From Ardenticatenaceae bacterium (GTDB taxonomy: Bacteria > Chloroflexota > Anaerolineae > Promineifilales > Promineifilaceae), in the NCBI GenBank assembly GCA_020634315.1, contig JACKBV010000002.1, forward strand, positions 270,039 to 334,038: a stretch of DNA of 64,000 nt. Direction: 5' to 3'. Shown in pieces: positions 36,790 to 46,027 of this stretch. Each line of letters begins with the position of its first letter. Within the stretch, counting starts at the first letter, position 1. The position numbers and the translations under genes were made by a program. The notes beneath the pieces were generated by a model. That model ran no database searches. It had not been told where the DNA came from and saw nothing but the letters and a program-made list of their open reading frames with translations.

Positions 36790-37269
36790 TCAAGCCTTAT
36801 TCCTGGCTTCAACTGTTGCCAATTCGACAATTCTGTCAAAGCCATTTGTAATAATTTGGCTCAACTCCTCAGCCATCAATTGATATGAATCCAATGCGCT
36901 GCCGTATGGATCATCAACATTATACTTTTTGCCGATCATTTCGCTGATCAGGTAAATTTTGTGTGCGTAAGCAGGAAACTCAGCACGCAGCGCCTCAGCA
37001 TGTCCAGATTCCATACACAAAACCAGATCAGCATCCTTTAAGTGCTGCGCCTCAACCATTGTTGCCTGATGAGACGTAATATCCAGCCCACGATCGGCAG
37101 CCACTTGCACACTATAACGCGATGCACCGCGCCGCATTTGTGCCCAAGTACCAGCTGATGTAACGGTCCAATCAAGAATTCCCCGTTTTGAGAGTTCATC
37201 TTTTAAAAGTGCTTCTGCTACAGGGGAACGGCATATATTTGCCGTGCAAACTGTCAATATATGTGGCAT
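36790..37269 (-). CDS. Low-molecular-weight protein tyrosine phosphatase
   Basis: The protein has 159 residues, typical for the family. The P-loop CTANICRS near the N-terminus (Cys8 nucleophile, Arg14) and the general-acid motif DPYG are present, with the usual SAGTWAQ stretch between them. Such enzymes dephosphorylate tyrosine kinases of polysaccharide export or arginine-phosphorylated proteins. No kinase or export gene is adjacent; it follows hpf after a hairpin. Arsenate reductase of the same fold is less likely because the arsenate Cys pair is absent. Confidence 0.92.
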   Translation of the reverse strand: MPHILTVCTANICRSPVAEALLKDELSKRGILDWTVTSAGTWAQMRRGASRYSVQVAADRGLDITSHQATMVEAQHLKDADLVLCMESGHAEALRAEFPAYAHKIYLISEMIGKKYNVDDPYGSALDSYQLMAEELSQIITNGFDRIVELATVEARNKA

Positions 37270-37290
37270 AGGGTCGTCTTAAATAATGAA

Positions 37291-37317
37291 GGGTGGGCTG
37301 AAATTATCAGCCCACCC
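37291..37317 (-). terminator. Hairpin between hpf and the phosphatase gene
   Basis: A perfect 11-bp stem (GGGTGGGCTGA / TCAGCCCACCC) with a five-base loop is followed on the minus strand by a moderately T-rich stretch. It probably ends or reduces hpf transcription before the phosphatase gene. Confidence 0.65.
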
Positions 37318-37327
37318 TACTTGTTTG

Positions 37328-37891
37328 TTAATCAAATTCAGGCTGTAGTAAGCCGTAATTGCCGTCGTGCCGTTTATAAAGCACATTCACAGCATCATCT
37401 TCCATATTGAAGAAGACGTAAAAATCATGTCCTAGCAGTTCCATTTGTTCAACGGCTTCTTCCGCAGCCATGGGTTGCAAAACAAAACGCTTGTAACGCA
37501 CGATTTTTTGCTCTTCAACTTCTTCGTATTCCTCTTCAATAGGCAGGGGTTCCCCCAGGGTCATGTCTTCATTTGCTTCTCCGCGCCACTTGCGTTTTTG
37601 TTTGCCCTGGTAGCGGCTAATTTGCCGATAAAGCTTATCGACAACGGTATCTATTGCTGCAAATATATCATTGCTACGCTCCTCGGCGCGTAGAATCGTC
37701 CCACGATCATCGCGTATAGTTACTTGGGCTACCTGTCGCTCGACAGCGCTACGCGCATTTTCGGCAGATAAATCAACGCGGACACTATTTAGATTTGGCA
37801 TGTAACGATCAAGACGTACTGTCTTTTTTTCCACATAGTTTTTTAAGCGTGGGGTCACTTCCATGTTATGACCGTGGATTGAAATTTCCAT
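37328..37891 (-). CDS. hpf: Ribosome hibernation promoting factor, long form
   Basis: The protein has 187 residues. The N-terminal S30AE/YfiA domain (IHGHNMEVTPRLKNYVEKK, and AIDTVVDKLYRQISRY) is joined by an acidic linker to the C-terminal dimerisation domain (IVRYKRFVLQPMAAEEAVEQ, LLGHDFYVFFNMEDDAVNVLYKR in consecutive parts). Long HPF binds the 30S subunit and pairs ribosomes into inactive 100S dimers in stationary phase. AAGGAG precedes ATG 37891. Family and domain order are unambiguous. Confidence 0.96.
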   Translation of the reverse strand: MEISIHGHNMEVTPRLKNYVEKKTVRLDRYMPNLNSVRVDLSAENARSAVERQVAQVTIRDDRGTILRAEERSNDIFAAIDTVVDKLYRQISRYQGKQKRKWRGEANEDMTLGEPLPIEEEYEEVEEQKIVRYKRFVLQPMAAEEAVEQMELLGHDFYVFFNMEDDAVNVLYKRHDGNYGLLQPEFD

Positions 37892-37930
37892 GTGTACTCT
37901 CCTTCGAGAAATATGTAATTTACCACACCA

Positions 37931-38668
37931 TTATCTCTGTTTGGCTCGCGCCAGACAATAACCGGATACGCTTTGCGCACCGGCGGTTAACAAAATTTCC
38001 GTAGCTGCTGATAGAGTGGCTCCTGTTGTAAAGACATCATCAATGAGTAGGATATGCTTGCCATTAACTAAATCAGCATCGGCAACAAATGCACCAGCCA
38101 TATTTACGTGCCTATCAACTGCACTTAAGCCAACTTGTGGTTGTGTATAGCGAATCCGGTGTAATGCATTTGTTGCCAAAGGGATACCGAAGTGTTTACT
38201 AAGTTGGTCGGCCAGTAATTCTGATTGGTTGTAGCCTCTTGCTCTTTGGCGATCTTGATGTAATGGAACCGGAATGAGTAAATCAATGGGATTTTGCCAT
38301 GAAGGCCAAGCTTGCACCATCCATGTGGCTAATGGCTGTGCTAACGCGAAGATATTTTCGTACTTGAATTTATGGATAAAGGTTTGTACTGGCTGTATGA
38401 AGTAAACGGCCGTTCGTATTTGTTGCATCGGAAACGGCCGTTTCATACACGCATAACAACACGCTGCGGATCGATCCATCTCTTTGCCACATAATGGGCA
38501 CAAAGGTTCTTGCAGCCACACGACACGCCCCGCGCACTCGGCACAAACAAGAGTGCCTGTCTTTTTGCAATTAGCACATACAGGTGGGAAAAAAAAGTTT
38601 ACGAAAGAGCCTACCACACGCCTGGTATACTGCTGCCAGGCTAAAGAGGGCGCCTCGACCTTAGTCAA
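37931..38668 (-). CDS. comF: ComF family phosphoribosyltransferase-like protein
   Basis: The protein has up to 245 residues. Two zinc-ribbon pairs are visible at the N-terminus (CANCKKTGTLVCAEC and CPLCGKEMDRSAACC), followed by a phosphoribosyltransferase core ending in LLIDDVFTTGATL. ComF acts in DNA uptake and in replication-linked recombination. The start is uncertain: the frame begins with TTG 38668, and a GTG at about 38617 lies between, but no good ribosome-binding site was found for either. Competence genes are not next to it, though the Tad locus lies upstream. Confidence 0.88.
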   Translation of the reverse strand: MTKVEAPSLAWQQYTRRVVGSFVNFFFPPVCANCKKTGTLVCAECAGRVVWLQEPLCPLCGKEMDRSAACCYACMKRPFPMQQIRTAVYFIQPVQTFIHKFKYENIFALAQPLATWMVQAWPSWQNPIDLLIPVPLHQDRQRARGYNQSELLADQLSKHFGIPLATNALHRIRYTQPQVGLSAVDRHVNMAGAFVADADLVNGKHILLIDDVFTTGATLSAATEILLTAGAQSVSGYCLARAKQR

Positions 38669-38742
38669 TGACTGCTTACCTTTTAGGTTGTTATCACAAC
38701 CAGATTTTAAAGATCACCACAATAAAGCAGCAACTAAATAAG

Positions 38743-39681
38743 CTATCCTGTCACACCTCTTAAAGCACTGCTACGGACAATCTGAAATCCCGCAGGCCCT
38801 AAAAGGACAAGAAAAATAGAGGGAAAGATCAAGAAAATCATCGGGAACAACATCTTAACCGGTGCTTGCTGCGCTTTTTCTTCAGCACGCTGCCGCCGCC
38901 GCAGTCGCATTTGCTCCGACTGAATACGCAGCACCTTACCAATACCAACACCAAGTTGATCTGCTTGCAAAACAGCAGCAATAAAGCTAGTCACATCAGG
39001 GACTTCCATGCGATCAACCATATCTTTCAAAGCCTGTCGCCGCGATTTACCAAGCTGCATTTCATAAATAACGCGTCCAAATTCGCGTGCCAGGGCATCG
39101 TCCCATTTCTCGTCCACTTTCTGCATTGCCGCGTTAAAAGTCAACCCGGCATCGACACAAATTGTCATCAAGTCCAAAGCATCCGGCAATTTCTTGACAA
39201 TTGCTTGCTTACGCCGATCAGACATAGAGCGGATTAACATAATTGGAAGCATAAAGCCCAATGCAGCCGCACCCAATGAAAAAAGAATCATCTTATTTGT
39301 GGGCTGACCAAAGCGCCACATCATCAATAATGTCAAACCAGTAAAGACAACTGTCACGAAACCGCGAATGACCCAAAATTCAGCCGCAGACATGTTCCGT
39401 GGATTACCGGCCAACTCTAATTGACGCGCTGTTCGCTCCAAAGTTGTTTGCGGCGTCAATCGCACAACAAAATCGCTTACCCGACGAATGAGTGGGACAA
39501 AAAGACGATCCGTAATTGGCATCGACAATTCAATTTCTTCAATTGAAACTGCCTCATCACGTGCCGCAAATTCATCAATGCGTGCCGCTAACGGATCTTC
39601 TTCAGAACGTCTCAACAAAAAGAAACTTCCTACCATAATCAGGATAGCAAATAATCCGAGAACAAGAATAATTGGTGTCAT
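38743..39681 (-). CDS. tadC: Type II secretion F-domain protein (TadC-like)
   Basis: The protein has 312 residues with an N-terminal helix, a central membrane pair and a final hydrophobic hairpin. The T2SF core runs from KKLPDALDLMTICVDAGLTF to GIGKVLRIQSEQMRLRRRQR, with the typical FPMIFLIFPSIFLVLLGPA ending. It is the second inner-membrane platform protein of the Flp pilus system. GGAGAG lies before ATG 39681, and its partner TadB ends 33 bases upstream. Confidence 0.92.
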   Translation of the reverse strand: MTPIILVLGLFAILIMVGSFFLLRRSEEDPLAARIDEFAARDEAVSIEEIELSMPITDRLFVPLIRRVSDFVVRLTPQTTLERTARQLELAGNPRNMSAAEFWVIRGFVTVVFTGLTLLMMWRFGQPTNKMILFSLGAAALGFMLPIMLIRSMSDRRKQAIVKKLPDALDLMTICVDAGLTFNAAMQKVDEKWDDALAREFGRVIYEMQLGKSRRQALKDMVDRMEVPDVTSFIAAVLQADQLGVGIGKVLRIQSEQMRLRRRQRAEEKAQQAPVKMLFPMIFLIFPSIFLVLLGPAGFQIVRSSALRGVTG

Positions 39682-39714
39682 ACAAGAACTCTCCGTTATA
39701 GTCTAGCTTAACTG

Positions 39715-40704
39715 CTACACTTCAATCTCAACCATCTTGCGAACAGCCAAAGCACCAATACCAATCATGAATCCACCAATACCGACAACAATCCATCCGC
39801 ATGGAAAGCCAGGAAGAACAAATGGTGGTTCTTGTACCCACAACTCAGAAACATAGCCTGGGTTAATGGAATACAACAACAAACCCAACGCGATTGGGAG
39901 TAAACTAATAATCCATGCAGAAATACGCCCTTGCGCTGTCATTGTCCGAATTTCACCTTGAATACGGACCCGTTCGCGAATCGTAAAGCTGATCACGTCA
40001 AGAACTTCGGCCAGATTACCACCAACTTCACGCTGAATATTAACGGCCGTAATCACCAAATCCAAATCTTCACTAGGAACGCGCCGGAACATATTAGCCA
40101 ATGCTTGTTCCACACTCAAGCCCAGCCGTACTTCCTGCACCACTCGCTCAAATTCCTTAGAAACAGGTGGCGGCAATTCAGTGGCAATTGTCTCCATCCC
40201 CTGCAAAACACTATACCCCGAACGCAGCGCATTCACCCACAAATTCAACGTATCACCCAACTGATTGTTAAATTTGGTCATGCGACGAGTGGCAGCAGAG
40301 TTGACATACATTCGAGGAACTCGCAATCCAACAACAGCCCCAACCAGCGCCAGTATTATGTTACCACCAAAGAAAAAGTACGCCGCAGCCGCAACACCCA
40401 CAGTGCTCAAAACATTGACGATAATATACTCACTCACACGAAGCTTTATATCCGCACGAGCAAGCCGTTCTCGCAATGGCTCAAAGAAACCCTGACCGGA
40501 AAGCGCCTTATCCAGACGATCCGCCATATCTGGCCCACCACCACCAGCAGCAACATCTTCTGGTACATCATAGGCCAGGTCAGACGCCACAAACTCTTCC
40601 AGACGCTCATCAACCTTTGGTTGAGACCCTCCTGCAAGAAATGCAACTCCTGCACCTAAAATCAATAACCCAGCGGCAATACCAATAAGCAACAAAGGAG
40701 ACAT
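39715..40704 (-). CDS. tadB: Type II secretion F-domain protein (TadB-like)
   Basis: The protein has 329 residues from ATG 40704, which follows GAGGAG by seven bases. Hydrophobic helices at both ends flank a T2SF domain recognised by NQLGDTLNLWVNALRSGYS and VNIQREVGGNLAEVLDVIS. It forms the inner-membrane platform with TadC for Flp pilin assembly or retraction. The order ATPase-TadB-TadC matches known Tad loci. Confidence 0.92.
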   Translation of the reverse strand: MSPLLLIGIAAGLLILGAGVAFLAGGSQPKVDERLEEFVASDLAYDVPEDVAAGGGGPDMADRLDKALSGQGFFEPLRERLARADIKLRVSEYIIVNVLSTVGVAAAAYFFFGGNIILALVGAVVGLRVPRMYVNSAATRRMTKFNNQLGDTLNLWVNALRSGYSVLQGMETIATELPPPVSKEFERVVQEVRLGLSVEQALANMFRRVPSEDLDLVITAVNIQREVGGNLAEVLDVISFTIRERVRIQGEIRTMTAQGRISAWIISLLPIALGLLLYSINPGYVSELWVQEPPFVLPGFPCGWIVVGIGGFMIGIGALAVRKMVEIEV

Positions 40705-40727
40705 ATCATTTCTCCTCAAAATTTAGC

Positions 40728-42104
40728 CTAACGGCGATTTCGAGACCCAATACCAAAAACAGAAGGCGGCAGCATGATCCCTGCATCCTGAATTTTCCAC
40801 ATAAATTTCGGCCGTAACCCTGTAGGCCGCAAACGTCCAATTACCTTGCCATTCTCAAAGCCCGTTTGTTCAAAGCGGAAAATCTCCGACATGGTAATAA
40901 CATCACCTTCCATACCCTGAATCTCGCTAACCGAAACAACCTTACGAGAACCATCACGCAAACGGTCAACCTGCACAATCAAATGAATGGCAGATGCGAT
41001 TTGCTCTCGAATAGCACGGTGGGGCAAATCCATACCAGCCATCAACACCATGGTTTCCAAACGGGCTAACATGTCACGCGTACTGTTGGCATGGCCTGTA
41101 GCCAAACTACCATCGTGACCGGTGTTCATCGCCTGGAGCATATCTAAAGCTTCTCCACTACGAACCTCACCGACGATAATGCGGTCAGGGCGCATACGTA
41201 AGGAGTTCACCACCAAATCTTGAATCGTAACTGCGCCACGTCCCTCAACATTTGCTGCGCGTGATTCCAGCGTCACAACATGTTCCTGACGCAATTGCAA
41301 TTCCGCCGCATTTTCAATCGTGACAATACGCTCACCGTCTGGAATGAAGCCGGAAAGGACGTTTAATAGCGTCGTTTTTCCAGAACCCGTACCACCCGAA
41401 ATAAAGACGTTTAGCTTTGAAATTACACATGCCTTCAAAAACTCCACAGCCTCTGCGGTGACACTGCCATATTCTATTAAATTTTCGACAGTCAGCGGGA
41501 TTTTAGAAAACAAACGAATTGTAAGCGTAGGACCACACAATGCAATCGGAGGCACAATAGCGTTTACACGAGAGCCATCTGGCAAACGGGCATCAACCAT
41601 TGGCGATCCTTCATCAATACGACGACCCAACGGTGCCACGATACGGTCAATAATACGCATAAGATGGTCATCATCCTCAAACAAAACACTTACGCGTTGC
41701 AATTTACCGTTTCGTTCAACATAAACATTCTTCGGCCCATTGACCATGATTTCGGTCACGCCATCCGTATTCAAGAATTGCTCTAAGGGGCCAAAACCTA
41801 ATATTTCCGCAACAATGGCTTCAAAGAGACGGCGCTTCTCATTACGTGTCAACACAATACTTTCTTCTGCGAGCATTGCCTCAAACATCTCTTGAATTGT
41901 GCTACGCACTTCGGCCGTTTGCGAAATATCCATTCCCGGATCAAGCTCGGCAATGAGCCGTTGCTGAACCCGGTTCTTTAAATCCACATAGGCATCACGA
42001 GACCCGGCAGCAGGTGACGCACGTTTGACTCGCAATTCCTGTAATTTAGAAGGCTCGGAGTTAGTTGGGTCTTGGTTACGCTCAATTCGTTTCAATAGAG
42101 ACAT
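40728..42104 (-). CDS. cpaF: Tad pilus assembly ATPase (CpaF/TadA)
   Basis: The protein has 458 residues. Secretion-ATPase motifs are complete: Walker A SGGTGSGKTT, the Asp box VTIENAAELQL, Walker B-like PDRIIVGEVRSGEALDML and the His box TGHDGSLATGHANS. An N-terminal helical domain precedes. It energises Flp pilus assembly from the cytoplasm. The gene lies between the CpaE fusion (16 bases upstream) and tadB (23 bases downstream) in one operon. Confidence 0.96.
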   Translation of the reverse strand: MSLLKRIERNQDPTNSEPSKLQELRVKRASPAAGSRDAYVDLKNRVQQRLIAELDPGMDISQTAEVRSTIQEMFEAMLAEESIVLTRNEKRRLFEAIVAEILGFGPLEQFLNTDGVTEIMVNGPKNVYVERNGKLQRVSVLFEDDDHLMRIIDRIVAPLGRRIDEGSPMVDARLPDGSRVNAIVPPIALCGPTLTIRLFSKIPLTVENLIEYGSVTAEAVEFLKACVISKLNVFISGGTGSGKTTLLNVLSGFIPDGERIVTIENAAELQLRQEHVVTLESRAANVEGRGAVTIQDLVVNSLRMRPDRIIVGEVRSGEALDMLQAMNTGHDGSLATGHANSTRDMLARLETMVLMAGMDLPHRAIREQIASAIHLIVQVDRLRDGSRKVVSVSEIQGMEGDVITMSEIFRFEQTGFENGKVIGRLRPTGLRPKFMWKIQDAGIMLPPSVFGIGSRNRR

Positions 42105-42120
42105 ACATTAATCCTCCGGG

Positions 42121-43398
42121 TTAACTTTTCCGCCCAAACAATTTACCAAGCATTCCCTTGGGCGCTTCTTCAAGATCAGAATCAACTCTACCATTGCTTG
42201 TAGGTTGCTTGTTAGCTAACTCTTGCATGACATGCTCAGTCAGTTTGTTTAAAGCCATGCCAATAGGCTCTTTCAAACCAGCTCCAGATACAATTGGAAC
42301 GCCTTGATCGGCGGCCGCATTGGCGATGGAATCACCAATAGGAATTGTCATTATAATCGGCCGTTTCAAGATATTTGAGATGTCCTTCACGGAAATGCCA
42401 GACTTGCCAACACTGCGGTTAACAACAAGCCAAACCTTGTCAGATTTATACTTAAGACCCTCACTCAGATCAAAAAAGCGGCTGACATTTTTCAAGCTTG
42501 GCAAGCTTTGCTGTGTTACCAGTACAATTTGATCCGCAATATCTAACAAGCCTAAGGTAATATCATTCAAGTTAGAACTTGTATCCACAATAACAAAATC
42601 GTACATTTGGCGCAGCACTTCAATAAGCGCCAGTAGGTTTTGATCGGTCACAACGTCGGCCATTTCTGGCCGTGGAGGGGCCAACAGCACATGTACACCA
42701 CTGCGATGTACTTGTACAACCGTACTCACTAATTCGGGATCAAGTTCATTCATCCGCTCAACGATGTCGATAATGCTTGTAATGGACTTCATATTCATCA
42801 TTACAGCGACATCGCCAAACTGTAAGCTGGCATCCACTAACACGACTTTTTGATTCCGTTTTGCCAGACCCACAGCCAGATTAATAGCAATTGTCGTACA
42901 CCCGCTCCCACCCTTAGGGCTAAAGACTGTCAGGACATTTGCCTCTTTGGTTACGACATGCTCTTCAACAACAGGTCCTGCACCTACACCCTTTTTTACA
43001 GTCGTGCGCGTCGAAACAGCAGGACGCTTGTCGTGAACACGCCGAATGGCTGTAATCAATTCATCGCCCCCGAACGGCTTCGTCAGAAAATCACGTGCAC
43101 CGGCCAGCATTGCCCGACGTAAATAATCCGAATCGCTCTGGACAGACATAATGATGATCTGGGAACGAGGAACTAATTCAGAAATGGTTTGACTTGCCCC
43201 AATTCCATCGACGCCTGGCATATTGATGTCCATCAAAATAATGTCAGGTTGGTGCTCTTGAGCCATTTCTATGGCCTGTTCACCCGTACCAGCCTGACCA
43301 ATGACTTCTATATCAGGCTCAAATTGAAGCAATTTTCGTACATTTTCCCTTGTCTCGGGGAGGTCATCGACAATTAAAACTCGAATCTTTTCTGACAT
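42121..43398 (-). CDS. cpaE: Receiver-CpaE/TadZ fusion (pilus localisation ATPase)
   Basis: The protein has 425 residues. Residues 1-120 are a response-regulator receiver with an intact acidic pair, Asp57 in LMDINMPG and Lys107 in LTKPFG. A linker leads to a MinD/ParA-type ATPase with deviant Walker A SPKGGSGCTT, VVLVDASLQFGDVA and YDFVIVDTSS. In TadZ/CpaE proteins this ATPase places the pilus machine; the receiver is often degenerate, but here it looks functional, so phosphorylation may control assembly. The HK/NarL pair encoded upstream is a possible source of phosphate. A strong promoter lies about 120 bases upstream. Confidence 0.93.
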   Translation of the reverse strand: MSEKIRVLIVDDLPETRENVRKLLQFEPDIEVIGQAGTGEQAIEMAQEHQPDIILMDINMPGVDGIGASQTISELVPRSQIIIMSVQSDSDYLRRAMLAGARDFLTKPFGGDELITAIRRVHDKRPAVSTRTTVKKGVGAGPVVEEHVVTKEANVLTVFSPKGGSGCTTIAINLAVGLAKRNQKVVLVDASLQFGDVAVMMNMKSITSIIDIVERMNELDPELVSTVVQVHRSGVHVLLAPPRPEMADVVTDQNLLALIEVLRQMYDFVIVDTSSNLNDITLGLLDIADQIVLVTQQSLPSLKNVSRFFDLSEGLKYKSDKVWLVVNRSVGKSGISVKDISNILKRPIIMTIPIGDSIANAAADQGVPIVSGAGLKEPIGMALNKLTEHVMQELANKQPTSNGRVDSDLEEAPKGMLGKLFGRKS

Positions 43399-43518
43399 CG
43401 CTAATCCAAAAGGGGTTTTTGATTTATTAGATAGTAGGGCACAGCATCACTTAATTTAGACAAAATACCTCATTAATGGTTGCATTTTAGATACCAATCT
43501 CTGCTGTACTTTTCCATC

Positions 43519-43546
43519 ATCATACAATGATCCTTAACATTGTCAA
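43519..43546 (-). promoter_or_regulatory. Sigma70-type promoter for the cpaE-cpaF-tadB-tadC operon
   Basis: On the minus strand TTGACA (43541-43546, a full match) and TATGAT (43519-43524) are 16 bases apart. The start of transcription should be near 43512, giving a leader of roughly 110 bases before cpaE. Confidence 0.7.
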
Positions 43547-43695
43547 GCTCGGTATTGAGGGGATTCAGGGGAAAATGAAGTGATAATCCAGACTATAACA
43601 AAAACTTTACGTCAACTACCAAGTCAATTGAGAAATAGGTACTACTGAAACAATTGAACGGGGATGTAGTCAACAAGGCGATATATTATAAAACA

Positions 43696-43725
43696 ACAAA
43701 GCCCTATCATGTGATAGGGCTTTGT
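43696..43725 (-). terminator. Intrinsic terminator of the Flp pilin gene
   Basis: A perfect 14-bp stem (43696-43709 and 43712-43725) is followed on the minus strand by TTGTTTT. It separates pilin transcription from the tad operon. Confidence 0.9.
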
Positions 43726-43749
43726 AATTTCAAGACTATGGTAACTTAG

Positions 43750-43899
43750 TTAGTTCAAGCCACTGGTGATTCGGCTGAAGACGTTACCAATCTGCGGCCC
43801 CAAAAGGGTCAAAATCGCAATAATAACAACAGCAACCAAAACCAAAACCAATGCATACTCAACTAAACCTTGACCATCCTCACGATGTAAAAACAACAT
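43750..43899 (-). CDS. flp: Flp/TadF-type IVb pilin, 49 residues
   Basis: A very short gene reads MLFLHREDGQGLVEYALVL at its start, continues in a single hydrophobic helix rich in Val/Ile/Leu and ends in GNVFSRITSGLN. The prepilin site fits the Flp rule: Gly9, then Gln-Gly-Leu-Val-Glu-Tyr, putting Glu at +5 of the mature chain. GGAGG lies nine bases before ATG 43899 and a strong terminator follows. It is the major pilin subunit assembled by the adjacent Tad machine. No prepilin peptidase gene is in the window. Confidence 0.92.
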   Translation of the reverse strand: MLFLHREDGQGLVEYALVLVLVAVVIIAILTLLGPQIGNVFSRITSGLN

Positions 43900-44088
43900 T
43901 TTGACTTACCTCCACAAAATAAAATAATAACAATATTACGCTAACAACTTGCCTATATCTTATTAAGAGAGTGCCTAACCATCAATAGGAGAGGAGTACT
44001 GCGAAGAAATTTGACGGAAAAACACTTGACCTAATAAGGTTAAATATGACAGTACGGTAAGAAACTTACAAATTAGCTTAAGAAATGA

Positions 44089-45153
44089 TTAGACAGAAAA
44101 CTCTGGTTCAATTGGAATGGAAAACTCGGCCCGTGTGCCTTGACCCATGCGGCTTTGAATATTTAAATCTCCACCGAGCATCTCAATTCGCTCACGTAAC
44201 GTTGCAAGACCAATAGTCTGCGTATTGTTTTCTAACGTGTCATTGACATTAAAGCCTCGCCCATTATCTTCCACAACAGCCAGGACTCTCTCTTGTGCTA
44301 AATCAAGGGAGACTTGAATTTGAGAAGCTTGTGCATGAGTCAAAGCATTGTTTAATAATTCTTGCACGCTACGGAAAATGGTCACCTCGATATGGCTTTC
44401 TAAACGGCGTTCGACACCGGTAACGGTAATGGGGACAGGTATGCCACTTTTTTCTTGAAAAGATTCCACATAACGGCGTAATGTGGGAACAACGCCCAAA
44501 TCATCAAGCATCATGGGACGTAAATCAAAAATAAAGTCTTTGACATCACTAAATGTGGATGCGGCAACACTTTTTAGCGCGTTCAACTCGGTACGGGCAC
44601 GGTCTGGGTCAACTTCAAAGAAACGTTGGCAAATTTCTGCCTGCAAAATGAAATTGCTAAGCGAAGAAGCGGGGCCATCGTGCATTTTACGAACCAAACT
44701 TTGTCTTGCGGCCTCTTCTGTTTGGATGACACGGATGACAGTCGATTGATCACTTTCGTTGCGACGTTTTTGCGTGGCCGGTAATGGCGACGCCCCACCC
44801 GCCAAATCTAACAGCCGATGTTGAAATTGGGCCAGCTTTTCCAGGTTTCGCTGGTCGCTCTGCAACTTTTCAAGCTGTCCGCGCATGGTGTAAAGGCGCT
44901 GCTGGGTATTGTTCAGGGCTTCGTAAGCTTCCTTAATGTCTTCGCGCGGCAGCGTTTCAAAGTTCGATTGCAGTTGACGTACATAATTTTGAGTCTGTGC
45001 ATTGCGCTGAGCTAAACGCTCAACTTCAGCCGCACTTTGTTTGATCAAAATACCGATTTCATTTAGATCACGCTGCGTTTGCTCAAAATCATTCCCGGCT
45101 TCTTCTATAAAAGATTGAAAAGAAATTTCCCCATCAGATATGTATTCAGCCAT
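44089..45153 (-). CDS. Cytoplasmic DegS-like sensor histidine kinase
   Basis: The protein has 354 residues without membrane helices. The N-terminal 130 residues form a long coiled coil, as in DegS. HisKA_3 carries the phospho-accepting His in LVRKMHDGPASSLSNFILQA, and HATPase_c shows ELLNNALTHAQAS, EDNGRGF and TIGLATLRERIEMLGG. Its partner is almost certainly the NarL-type regulator encoded 37 bases upstream. The pair sits between the pilin gene and the glycan cluster and probably controls pilus or surface genes; this is inferred from position. Confidence 0.93.
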   Translation of the reverse strand: MAEYISDGEISFQSFIEEAGNDFEQTQRDLNEIGILIKQSAAEVERLAQRNAQTQNYVRQLQSNFETLPREDIKEAYEALNNTQQRLYTMRGQLEKLQSDQRNLEKLAQFQHRLLDLAGGASPLPATQKRRNESDQSTVIRVIQTEEAARQSLVRKMHDGPASSLSNFILQAEICQRFFEVDPDRARTELNALKSVAASTFSDVKDFIFDLRPMMLDDLGVVPTLRRYVESFQEKSGIPVPITVTGVERRLESHIEVTIFRSVQELLNNALTHAQASQIQVSLDLAQERVLAVVEDNGRGFNVNDTLENNTQTIGLATLRERIEMLGGDLNIQSRMGQGTRAEFSIPIEPEFSV

Positions 45154-45190
45154 ACCGATTTGACTCCTTGACAGTCCTGGTTAGCAACTA

Positions 45191-45883
45191 CTAACTGCGT
45201 GCATTATCGAGGCGAACCCAACCATGCTGAAGTGCATAAACGGCCGCTTGCGTGCGATCATCAACGCGCAATTTGCGAAGAATGGCCGTCATGTGGTTTT
45301 TTACAGTCTGATGACTAATGCCTAGTTTGTACGCAATTTCTTTGTTGCTCAGGCCACGTGTGACATGTTCTAAGATCTCCATCTCGCGTGGAGATAGTGG
45401 ATTGAAAAGATCTTCGGCATCTGTTGCCAGGGGGCCGCTGAAACGGCCGATTTTTTGATCTTTCCAATTAAGCATCTCTTCTTCAGACATTGTCCTTTCA
45501 TTAACAACGTAGTTACCTTGATAAACTTCGTGGACAATGCCAACCAATAGTTCCGGTGTAATATCTTTGGGGCAATACGCCGATGCACCCGCATTTAATG
45601 CATGGAAAACTTGTTCTGCGTCATCATAACCAGTGATCATGATTACGCGAATATCGGGTGATTGCGATTTAATTTTACGCGTAACTTGCAAGCCGTTCAC
45701 AGTAGGTAAATTAATGTCCATCAAGATAACGTCGGGCTGCTTTTCATAAACCATTTCCACGGCAATGTCACCATCAGCCGCTTCACCCACTACATTGATA
45801 TGCTCATCAGTTTCGAGGACATCACGCAGACCCTGGCGGAAAACAGGGTGATCATCAACAATGAGAACTTTAATTGAGGACAC
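45191..45883 (-). CDS. NarL/FixJ family response regulator
   Basis: The protein has 230 residues. The receiver domain has VDDH at the N-terminus, Asp56 in LMDINLP and Lys in CPKDIT. The LuxR-type HTH is LSPREMEILEHVTRGLSNKE and GISHQTVKNHMTAILRKL. GTG 45883 follows AGGAGGAAGTAAGC. Cognate of the DegS-like kinase. DNA targets cannot be read, but the pilin and tad promoters are the nearest candidates. Confidence 0.95.
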   Translation of the reverse strand: MSSIKVLIVDDHPVFRQGLRDVLETDEHINVVGEAADGDIAVEMVYEKQPDVILMDINLPTVNGLQVTRKIKSQSPDIRVIMITGYDDAEQVFHALNAGASAYCPKDITPELLVGIVHEVYQGNYVVNERTMSEEEMLNWKDQKIGRFSGPLATDAEDLFNPLSPREMEILEHVTRGLSNKEIAYKLGISHQTVKNHMTAILRKLRVDDRTQAAVYALQHGWVRLDNARS

Positions 45884-46027
45884 GCTTACTTCCTCCTAAC
45901 AGTAAATGGCCCATGAAGAAGGTGTTGTGCGAAAATCATGAGCCAAATCACTTGTGGGAACTTACTCTGTTACAACATTATGTTACGGAATGCGTGCAGT
46001 ATACCATGAAATGAGGAGGGGTAACAA

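Larger units (their letters stand above)
43400..43749. other. Intergenic region between cpaE and the Flp pilin gene (350 bases)
   Basis: It holds the tad operon promoter (43519-43546) and the pilin gene terminator (43696-43725). The rest is AT-rich leader and shows no further gene. Confidence 0.7.

Noticed and set aside
38686..38701. GGTTGT/ACAACC hairpin between tadC and comF
   Set aside because: Only six pairs and a weak tail; not enough to call the tad operon terminator.
39931..40659. Plus-strand open frame opposite tadB
   Set aside because: Low-complexity Asn/His/Thr translation mirrors the real gene; no ribosome-binding site or domain.
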